Below the pieces are notes generated by a model. It had not been told where the DNA came from. It did not search any database and saw only the letters and a program-made list of their open reading frames with translations. Positions 57,917 through 64,000 of a stretch of 64,000 nucleotides of DNA are shown here, one piece after another (position 1 is the first letter of the stretch; each line of letters starts with the position of its first letter). The stretch spans positions 1 to 64,000 of the forward strand of contig JAJFHC010000018.1 in NCBI GenBank assembly GCA_021775835.1, given 5' to 3'. Made by a program: the position numbers and the translations under genes. This DNA comes from Hyphomicrobiales bacterium (lineage in GTDB: Bacteria; Pseudomonadota; Alphaproteobacteria; Rhizobiales; JAJFHC01).

Positions 57917-59476
57917 TCAGTTTTCCGAAGCGGAAGACGACGGGCCGGTCTTCACGCGAAACAGAATGATGAAGGGAATGAGCGCCACAAGCAGAAAGGC
58001 GATCATCATGAAACTGTTGTTGTAGGCGATCATGGTCGATTGCCGGACCACCTCCAGGTCCAGCAAGGCAAGTCCTGACTGTTCTGTTATGTCCCAGGTA
58101 TCCTTCTCGAACGGCTTCGACAACAATCGGTTGAAGGGCGTAATGGACTCATTCATGAGCGCATGATTGATCTGGCTGTGACGGGCATGCAAGCCGATGA
58201 TGGCCGCAGTGCCGATCGAGTAACCCATGTCGAAACTCAGGTAAAACATGGCAAACCCCTGATCCTGAACGCGCTTGTCGAGCTTTGCCAGGGCGAGCGC
58301 ACTCAGCGGTGCCCAGATAGCACCGGTCGCACAGCCGAGGATAAAATTCGATACGATCACGTCGTTGGCCCGGATATCCACTGTCCAGTCGGACATCATC
58401 CAGGATGCCAGCGCGGTGAAAGCCAGTCCGATCGTGAGAAGATGACGGGGGTCCATCCGGTCGCGGATCTGGCTTACCACCAGAAGCCCGAGCACCGATC
58501 CCACACCGCGCGCCATCAGCAGGTTGCCGGTATCGATCGCTGCATAGCCGCTGATCTGCTGAAGTTGCAGGGGCAGCAGGAGCAGGGGCAGGAAGAGTAC
58601 GGCACCCACGAGGAAAATGAAAACTTCACCCAGAACAAAATTTCTCTCACGGAACAAGGTCCGGTTCACGAAGGGTTGTTTGGCGGACATGGTGTGGACC
58701 ACGAACACGTAGAAGGCGGAAACGGTGATCAATGCTTCAATGACGATCTCTGTTGACTCAAACCAGTCCAGCCGCTCACCGCGCGCGAGCATCAGTTGTA
58801 CGGTTCCAACACAGATAATGAGCGATGCGAAACCGGTCCAGTCAAGTCGCTCGGGTGATTTGGGCGTGTCCGGCACCAGCAACCACGCTGTTCCCAGAAC
58901 GATTGCCGCAATCGGAATATTGACGAAAAATATCCAGGGCCAGCCGAAATTGTCGATCAGCAATCCCGCAAGGGTGGGGGCAAACACATTGGCGGTCACA
59001 AACCCCAGGGCCCACAAGGATGTGGCCTGTCCGTAGCGGCCTGGCGGAAAGGCATTGACCGCAATCGCCTGGCCCAGAGGGATCAGTCCCGCCCCGCAAA
59101 GTCCCTGCAGGAACCGCCAGGCGACCTCTTCCATGAGAGATGTGGAAAAACCGCATCCCACCAGGGTCACGGTGTACCCTGCAATTGTCAGCAGGAACAT
59201 CTGCCGGCGCCCAAAGCGCATGCTGAACCAGCCCACGCTCGCCGTCATCATGGAACTGCCGATGACAAACGCGATCATGACCCAGGCGATCTGGTCCGTG
59301 GTCGCCGAAAAGGCCCCCTGCATGTGCGGCAAGGCCACGCCCACCGAATTCCAGGTCACCGCATAGGTTGCCGTACCGACCGTCGAGCACAGCACGATCA
59401 TGACGCCACGGAGCGTTATGCGATCATCGATATGGGCGTCGGCTTTAGCGGGAGATTCTGCGCTGAGTTCGGTCAT
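57917..59476 (-). CDS. emrB: DHA2 family MFS transporter, EmrB type
   Basis: A 519-residue exporter with fourteen membrane helices. The start [31 protein letters not shown] and motif A-like [15 protein letters not shown], with motif [19 protein letters not shown], mark DHA2 drug:H+ antiporters. It follows the EmrA-like gene by 38 bases. Together with an outer membrane channel they would expel hydrophobic compounds. Confidence 0.92.
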   Translation of the reverse strand: MTELSAESPAKADAHIDDRITLRGVMIVLCSTVGTATYAVTWNSVGVALPHMQGAFSATTDQIAWVMIAFVIGSSMMTASVGWFSMRFGRRQMFLLTIAGYTVTLVGCGFSTSLMEEVAWRFLQGLCGAGLIPLGQAIAVNAFPPGRYGQATSLWALGFVTANVFAPTLAGLLIDNFGWPWIFFVNIPIAAIVLGTAWLLVPDTPKSPERLDWTGFASLIICVGTVQLMLARGERLDWFESTEIVIEALITVSAFYVFVVHTMSAKQPFVNRTLFRERNFVLGEVFIFLVGAVLFLPLLLLPLQLQQISGYAAIDTGNLLMARGVGSVLGLLVVSQIRDRMDPRHLLTIGLAFTALASWMMSDWTVDIRANDVIVSNFILGCATGAIWAPLSALALAKLDKRVQDQGFAMFYLSFDMGYSIGTAAIIGLHARHSQINHALMNESITPFNRLLSKPFEKDTWDITEQSGLALLDLEVVRQSTMIAYNNSFMMIAFLLVALIPFIILFRVKTGPSSSASEN

Positions 59477-59514
59477 GGCATGGTCTGATTGCGGCCCACG
59501 TGTTCAACCGGTGT

Positions 59515-60588
59515 CTATTTCGGCTGTGCAAACACGCTTTTCACGAGTGAAAGCGCATCGTCATCGCGTTCGGTGTCAATCGATACCGTCGCGGTCATGC
59601 CGGCCCGTAAGCGGTCGCGATTCTGTGCCTTGTCAAATGTGAGCTTCACGGGGATGCGTTGAACCACCTTGACCCAGTTCCCGGTTGCATTCTGGGGTGG
59701 CAGGATAGCGAATTCCGCACCTGTCGCCGGGCTGATGCTGTCGACGGTCGCCCGCCATACAACGTCCGGGAAACTGTCGACGACGATTGTTGCCTTTTGG
59801 CCAACCTTGATGCCGGTCAGCTGAACCTCTTTAAAGTTTGCCTCGACCCAGGGGGCTCCTGTTGTGACCAGGGCGAATAGGGAGTCGCCTTTTTCAACAT
59901 ACTCGCCGGCTTCGAGCCCTACTTTGCTCAACACCCCGTCGGCAGGTGACCGGACCTCTGCATAGGAAAGGTTCAACTGAGCGCGGCGCAGTTTTGCTTC
60001 GGCCTGCAGGTAGAGCGGATGCTGGGTGTAATCGACATCAACCGAACCACCGAGGTCAGCCAGAACAATCTGACTGGTTTGCGTCGCTATGTTCTTCTGG
60101 CGCCGTGCCATGGTCAGTTCATGTTCGGTTTTCTGGCTGGTTGCCTCCGAGCCGATGCCTTCGTCATGAAGATTTTGGTTGCGCTTGTGTGTGACCTCCA
60201 GATAGCGGATGCGTTCGTCCGCCGCTTCGATTTCCATCTGGCTCTGTTCGAAGCGCGCCCTGAGCGATATGACCCGCTGGCGCACATTGGCCAGTTCTGC
60301 CTTGGCTGCGGCAGAGGTCATCTCAAAAGGCCGGGGATCGATCCTGAACAGGAGATCGCCTTTGGCAACCTGCTGATTATCCTTGACCGCAACCTCTGAC
60401 ACCGGGCCATCGATAGTCGTGCTGATGGTTCTGATCTCCGACTTTACGTAGGCGTTCTCCGTCGACACGTAGCGGTTGTCGGTGGCATAGACGTATGCGG
60501 TAGCAAATACTGCCAGTAGGGGAGGCACCCCGAGCAGCAGAGAACGCGGCATCCTGCGCCGTTCACGCGTTGATGGACCGTCTGTCAC
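59515..60588 (-). CDS. emrA: HlyD/EmrA family membrane fusion protein
   Basis: A 357-residue periplasmic adaptor. One N-terminal helix (about 15-32), then a beta-barrel/lipoyl region VSEVAVKDNQQVAKGDLLFRIDPRPFE, a helical hairpin (85-200) and YAEVRSPADGVLSKVGLEAGEYVEKG, the second lipoyl half. It starts with GTG, seven bases after TAGGAG. It is the first gene of the emrAB pair. Confidence 0.92.
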   Translation of the reverse strand: MTDGPSTRERRRMPRSLLLGVPPLLAVFATAYVYATDNRYVSTENAYVKSEIRTISTTIDGPVSEVAVKDNQQVAKGDLLFRIDPRPFEMTSAAAKAELANVRQRVISLRARFEQSQMEIEAADERIRYLEVTHKRNQNLHDEGIGSEATSQKTEHELTMARRQKNIATQTSQIVLADLGGSVDVDYTQHPLYLQAEAKLRRAQLNLSYAEVRSPADGVLSKVGLEAGEYVEKGDSLFALVTTGAPWVEANFKEVQLTGIKVGQKATIVVDSFPDVVWRATVDSISPATGAEFAILPPQNATGNWVKVVQRIPVKLTFDKAQNRDRLRAGMTATVSIDTERDDDALSLVKSVFAQPK

Positions 60589-60616
60589 GACAAACTCCTA
60601 GATCAGGATGGCCTTT

Positions 60617-60633
60617 TGTTGAATCAATCAACA
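60617..60633. promoter_or_regulatory. Inverted repeat upstream of emrA (putative operator)
   Basis: TGTTGA (60617-60622) and TCAACA (60628-60633) are reverse complements spaced by ATCAA. It lies 29-45 bases before the emrA start, in the promoter position, and could bind a TetR- or LysR-type regulator. No regulator gene adjoins. Confidence 0.45.
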
Positions 60634-60662
60634 GCCATGCAACCTGATCGCTCTCAACATGT

Positions 60663-60714
60663 TAGAGCCGGATGCGGGCGGGAAACCGCGAACAATTATC
60701 CTCAACCGGCTCTA
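60663..60714. repeat. Inverted repeat in the 300-base gap before emrA
   Basis: TAGAGCCGG (60663-60671) pairs with CCGGCTCTA (60706-60714); inside, GCGG and CCGC make another stem. The gap 60589-60888 holds no credible gene. It lies downstream of the membrane protein gene on the minus strand and could end that transcript. Confidence 0.45.
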
Positions 60715-60888
60715 CAACCAGAGAGACTAGTTCGGAATCAGCCGGCGGTGAAGCGTTTCTTTATCGTAAAAGACACAACGGGCCCCAGCCCGACTATCTC
60801 GCTCTATTTCTCTAAGGCGGCCACGTCGGCTGCCAAGCTGAATACCAGAGATTTTCGAAGTGAGAATCCGGATCGTTCGGTTGTCGGT

Positions 60889-61395
60889 TTACGACAGGAA
60901 GCCTGCGCCCGACATATGGTCGAGATATATTGCGGCATCGCGGATGTCGAAAACAAACGACACCACAATCACGAACGTCATGACGCCGGACCACACACTA
61001 AAGGGTGACAGTTTTGCCAAAAACGGCCGGTGCTTGAGCAACAGATAGAGACCGGGTGACCACAAGATAAGGTGCAGAAGTGCCAGAAGTCCCGACAACG
61101 GCGGTAAGCCCAGCGCCGGCAGGGCGAACATAACGCAGAGTATTGTCAGCAGAAATCCACCGACAACCCAGCGGGCGATCGCATGGCGCCAGACGAACAG
61201 GAGCCCTGCGGCAAAGCATGCTCCCATGAACATCAGCCAGAATTTTACCGGCTCAGGCGTGTTGCTCATGGCGTTGTCGTCGAAGACCTGAAGCGCCAGA
61301 TGCCCGCTTTCATATGTAGCAGCGATGGCTTCCGACGAAACAACGCCAACGAGCAAAGTCGTGCCACAGACAAACCAGAACGACCGTGATGACAT
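60889..61395 (-). CDS. Hypothetical membrane protein
   Basis: A 168-residue protein. MSSRSFWFVCGTTLLVGVVSSEAIA is a signal peptide or first helix; three or four further helices follow, for example FWLMFMGACFAAGLLFVW and VMTFVIVVSFVFDI. DIRDAAIYLDH near the end is polar. I do not recognise the family. It stands alone, with gaps of 160 and 300 bases on its two sides. Confidence 0.72.
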   Translation of the reverse strand: MSSRSFWFVCGTTLLVGVVSSEAIAATYESGHLALQVFDDNAMSNTPEPVKFWLMFMGACFAAGLLFVWRHAIARWVVGGFLLTILCVMFALPALGLPPLSGLLALLHLILWSPGLYLLLKHRPFLAKLSPFSVWSGVMTFVIVVSFVFDIRDAAIYLDHMSGAGFLS

Positions 61396-61555
61396 GGGGC
61401 AAACTCCAATGCGAAGACCAAAAGAACTAAAACAAAAATGTCCGAACTTCTAACATGGGCTCATACCGTTCAGGGACAACCACATGTCAGATGCATGCAT
61501 CAGAGAGTCTTACGACAGATGCCCAGTTTCGGACCATAGTCCATGGTCTATACTC

Positions 61556-62695
61556 CTAAAGCAGAGACAACTGGTCGCCGGCGCGGGGCGGAGGATTGAA
61601 CAGGCCGGTCTCCAGTTTCGAGCGCTCCAGGTTGAGGCCCAGCCGCTTGGCTGCGATCTCGAAGCGTCTGCCGATCGACCAGGCGTAGGGCCCGGTGCCG
61701 CGCATGCGCCGGCCCCAGGTTGCGTCGTTCTCCTTGCCGTTGCGCATGGAACGGATAAGCGAAAGCACGTGGGCGGCCCGGTCTGGCATTTCGGTCATGA
61801 GCCATTCGCGAAACAGATCGCGGACCTCGAGCGGCAGGCGCAGCAGCACATAACCGGCTTCCCGGACACCGGCGTCGGCTGCGGCCTTGAGCAGCGCTTC
61901 CAGTTCCTGGTCGTTCAGGGCAGGGATGACCGGAGCCGTCATGACCGCAGTCGGTACACCGGAGGCACCAAGGATCTCGAGGGCGCCGATCCTTTTTGAC
62001 GGTGTGCTGGCCCGCGGTTCCATGGCCCGGGACAACTTGTGGTCAAGGGTCGTCAGCGAAATCGCGACCTTGGCCAGGCCGCGTTCGGCCATGGATTGCA
62101 GAATGTCCAGGTCGCGAACCACGAGTGCGGATTTGGTCACGATCGCGACCGGATGGTTGAAACGGTCGAGCACCTCCAGAATCTGCCGGGTGATCCGGTA
62201 GGTGCGCTCGACCGGCTGGTAGGGGTCGGTATTGGTGCCTAGCGCAATAACCTGCGGCCGGTAGGAAGGGTCGCTCAGTTCCTGTTCCAGCAGTTCCGCC
62301 GCATTCGGTTTGGCAAACAGCCGGGTCTCGAAATCAAGCCCCGGCGAGAGCCCCATATAGGCGTGGGTAGGCCTTGCAAAACAATAGACACAGCCGTGTT
62401 CGCAGCCCCGGTAGGCGTTGATTGAACGGTCGAAACCGATATCCGGCGAAGTGTTGCGGGTGATGATCTTCTTTGGCTTTTCTTCAGTGACCGTGGTGCG
62501 AACACGGTCCGTGTCGACCAAGCTTTCCCAGCCGTCATCGAAGTCCTCATAGACTTGCGGTTCATACCGGCCCGACCGGTTGCTGACGGACCCGCGGCCC
62601 CGGCGTCTGCGGGGGTCGATTGTAACATTCCGGATTTCGCCGCTGGGGTCGAAAAATCCTGCCGCGCTCAACAGCGCATTCGATTGCTGTGTCAT
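61556..62695 (-). CDS. PA0069-family radical SAM protein
   Basis: A 379-residue radical SAM protein. The cluster motif is CEHGCVYC in NAYRGCEHGCVYCFARPTHAYMGLSPGLDFE, which is typical of the PA0069 group related to spore photoproduct lyase-like proteins. ALGTNTDPYQPVER and SLTTLDHKLSRAMEPRASTPSKRI are further family blocks. The reaction is unknown. The ATG at 62695 starts MTQQSNALLSAAGFF; a longer reading is unsupported. It diverges from the glycosyltransferases. Confidence 0.91.
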   Translation of the reverse strand: MTQQSNALLSAAGFFDPSGEIRNVTIDPRRRRGRGSVSNRSGRYEPQVYEDFDDGWESLVDTDRVRTTVTEEKPKKIITRNTSPDIGFDRSINAYRGCEHGCVYCFARPTHAYMGLSPGLDFETRLFAKPNAAELLEQELSDPSYRPQVIALGTNTDPYQPVERTYRITRQILEVLDRFNHPVAIVTKSALVVRDLDILQSMAERGLAKVAISLTTLDHKLSRAMEPRASTPSKRIGALEILGASGVPTAVMTAPVIPALNDQELEALLKAAADAGVREAGYVLLRLPLEVRDLFREWLMTEMPDRAAHVLSLIRSMRNGKENDATWGRRMRGTGPYAWSIGRRFEIAAKRLGLNLERSKLETGLFNPPPRAGDQLSLL

Positions 62696-62767
62696 GCTTC
62701 TAAGATAGAATACGCAGCGGAACAAAACAAGAACAAAAGCGAACGCGTAAACTTTGATTGAGGTCCG

Positions 62768-63481
62768 GTGCAGCTTCAGTATAGTGCGCCGATGCTTAGC
62801 GTCGTGATCCCAACATTGAATGCCGCCAATAGTCTGCCGGCCACTTTTCAGGCCCTTATCGCAGGTTGCACGGCGGGCCTGGTCAGCGAGGTAATCGTCG
62901 CGGACGGCGGCTCGACCGATGATACCTTGATGATAGCAGACGCCTCTGGCGCAAAGGTCGTGGAAACCTCGAAAGGGCGCGGAACACAGCTGTTGGCGGG
63001 CGCTGAGGCCTCCAAATCTCCATGGATATTGTTTCTTCACGCCGACACGGTGCTTGAGACCGGTTGGGACATGGATGTTGCCCGCTTCATGTTGGCCGTG
63101 GAACAGACCGGCGATCCGGACCAGGCGGCCTATTTCAGGTTTGCCATCGACCAGGATGGGCTCAAGGCCAGGATTCTTGAGGCCATGGTATCCTTGCGGT
63201 GCAGTGTTTTTGCACTTCCCTATGGTGACCAGGGCCTGCTCATGTCGAAACGGCTGTACGAGCGGGTCGGTGGATTTTCGGATATGCCCCTGATGGAGGA
63301 CGTCGATATCGTGCGCCGGATTGGACGCCGCCGCCTGTCGAAGCTGTCTTTCAGGGCCAGAACCAGCGCCCAGCGCTATCGCCGCGACGGGTTCTCAACC
63401 CGGATACTGAAGAATTTTGTCTGTCTGTCTCTCTATTTCCTGCGGGTATCGCCGCGCCACATAGCCCGCCTTTACGGCTGA
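62768..63481 (+). CDS. Family 2 glycosyltransferase, TIGR04283-like
   Basis: A 237-residue GT-A glycosyltransferase. LSVVIPTLNAANSLPATFQAL and VIVADGGSTDDT are the nucleotide-sugar site, ILFLHADTVLETGWD carries the DxD-like HAD, and FGLPYGDQGL-like FALPYGDQGLLMSKRLYERVGGFSDMPLMEDVDIVRRI follows. This is the TIGR04283 pattern (named for arsenosugar synthesis). It begins with GTG after GAGG, or ATG at 62792. The next gene is its usual partner. Confidence 0.88.
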   Translation: MQLQYSAPMLSVVIPTLNAANSLPATFQALIAGCTAGLVSEVIVADGGSTDDTLMIADASGAKVVETSKGRGTQLLAGAEASKSPWILFLHADTVLETGWDMDVARFMLAVEQTGDPDQAAYFRFAIDQDGLKARILEAMVSLRCSVFALPYGDQGLLMSKRLYERVGGFSDMPLMEDVDIVRRIGRRRLSKLSFRARTSAQRYRRDGFSTRILKNFVCLSLYFLRVSPRHIARLYG

Positions 63482-63487
63482 TTGGGA

Positions 63488-64000
63488 ATGGTCGCCCGTA
63501 CTCTCGTTGTCATGGTGAAGGAACCCAGGGCCGGAGCTGTCAAGACAAGGCTTGGCCGGGGCATTGGCGCGGCCACTGCAGCGGGCTTCTACCGGCAAAT
63601 GGTTTCCGCCACGTTCCGTGCAGTGGCCGGGGACCCCCGTTGGACGACCATTCTGGCGGTGTCTCCGGATACGGCTGTTGTAGGCCCGACCTGGCCAATG
63701 ACGATACCCAGAATCCCACAAGGCCGCGGTAGCCTCGGCGACCGCATGGATCGCATTATGCAGAGTCTGCCGCCCGGACCGGTTATCATCATCGGCACAG
63801 ACATTCCCAGCATCCGCGCCGACGATATCGCCGCCGCGTTCAGGCAGTTGGGATCAAGCGATGCGGTTTTCGGACCGTCGCCCGATGGCGGTTACTGGCT
63901 TGTCGGGCTGAAACGTCATCCGGTCATACCGAGGATTTTTGAAAATGTCCGTTGGTCAAGCCGATGGACACTTGAGGATACCCTGGCAAACCTGGCCGGG
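63488..64000 (+). CDS. TIGR04282 / DUF2064 glycosyltransferase, cut by window end
   Basis: From the ATG at 63488, seven bases after the previous stop, 171 codons run open to the window end. The start MVARTLVVMVKEPRAGAVKTR, the stretch IIIGTDIPSIRADDIAAAF and the block VFGPSPDGGYWLVGL match TIGR04282 (DUF2064) proteins, which have a nucleotidyltransferase-like fold. It is the regular partner of TIGR04283. The C-terminal part is outside the window. Confidence 0.9.
   Translation, partial: MVARTLVVMVKEPRAGAVKTRLGRGIGAATAAGFYRQMVSATFRAVAGDPRWTTILAVSPDTAVVGPTWPMTIPRIPQGRGSLGDRMDRIMQSLPPGPVIIIGTDIPSIRADDIAAAFRQLGSSDAVFGPSPDGGYWLVGLKRHPVIPRIFENVRWSSRWTLEDTLANLAG

Noticed and set aside
61490..61501. 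12-base palindrome GATGCATGCATC
   Set aside because: Short and of simple ATGC alternation; such a match is expected by chance in 64 kb and no gene start is adjacent.
62696..63040. Long N-terminal extension of the radical SAM gene
   Set aside because: It would overlap the divergent glycosyltransferase gene and has no homology; the family starts near 62695.

Overview
The window reads as one stretch of an alphaproteobacterial chromosome, most like the Hyphomicrobiales/Rhizobiales. The support is gene content and order: an IalB protein next to a cox operon in the order ctaC-ctaD-ctaB-coxF-ctaG-ctaE-DUF983-surf1-thrC-M16 peptidase; an F0 operon (atpI-B-E-b'-b) with no F1 genes beside it; ispH-thrB-rnhA; a CcrM-type GANTC methylase with CtrA-like boxes; plant-type GshA; and a pmbA-cysQ-DUF4170-lipid A exporter-DUF374 block. 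Every stretch reads as dense protein-coding DNA. I see no rRNA, tRNA, CRISPR, transposase or phage gene.

Layout. 1-4.7 kb (minus): envelope block running from pmbA to a DUF374 acyltransferase cut by the window edge. 4.86-11.45 kb: a mixed accessory stretch with MAPEG protein, hypothetical protein, crotonase with its MarR regulator, membrane protein, LysR, methyltransferase and a TetR-desaturase pair. 11.6-11.9 kb: a 41-residue small protein behind an unusual repeat-rich promoter region. 11.9-17.3 kb: ubiA diverging from rsmE, then gshA, a 57-residue Cys-rich protein and a split AtuA pair. 17.4-21.1 kb: two tandem secreted caspase-like/SUMF1-fold proteins. 21.2-27.7 kb (minus): divergent DapB-like protein, DUF937, MATE transporter, GMC oxidoreductase with a Tat-like small protein, and TldD. 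28-39.2 kb: IalB, then the cytochrome aa3 oxidase operon, thrC, M16 peptidase and GNAT. 39.3-44.4 kb: c-di-GMP protein, YqgE, DsbD-N-like protein, peroxiredoxin. 44.5-49.7 kb (minus): rnhA, thrB, ispH and the F0 ATP synthase genes. 49.9-54.8 kb (minus): SMC, a DsbA-like thioredoxin and DUF721/DciA. 54.9-64 kb: mutY, ccrM, rnhB, EmrAB-type efflux, a membrane protein, a PA0069-like radical SAM protein and a glycosyltransferase pair, the second cut by the window end.

How they work together. The cox operon encodes the catalytic subunits of an aa3 oxidase plus heme O synthase and the CtaG and SURF1 assembly factors; with the F0 genes this is the core of aerobic energy conservation. TldD and PmbA (TldE), 22 kb apart, probably form one protease. 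SMC, DciA, MutY, the RNases H and CcrM cover replication, repair and cell-cycle methylation. The most unusual locus is the tandem caspase pair: the upstream protein keeps the His/Cys dyad, while the downstream one has lost both residues and gained a peptidoglycan-binding-like tail.
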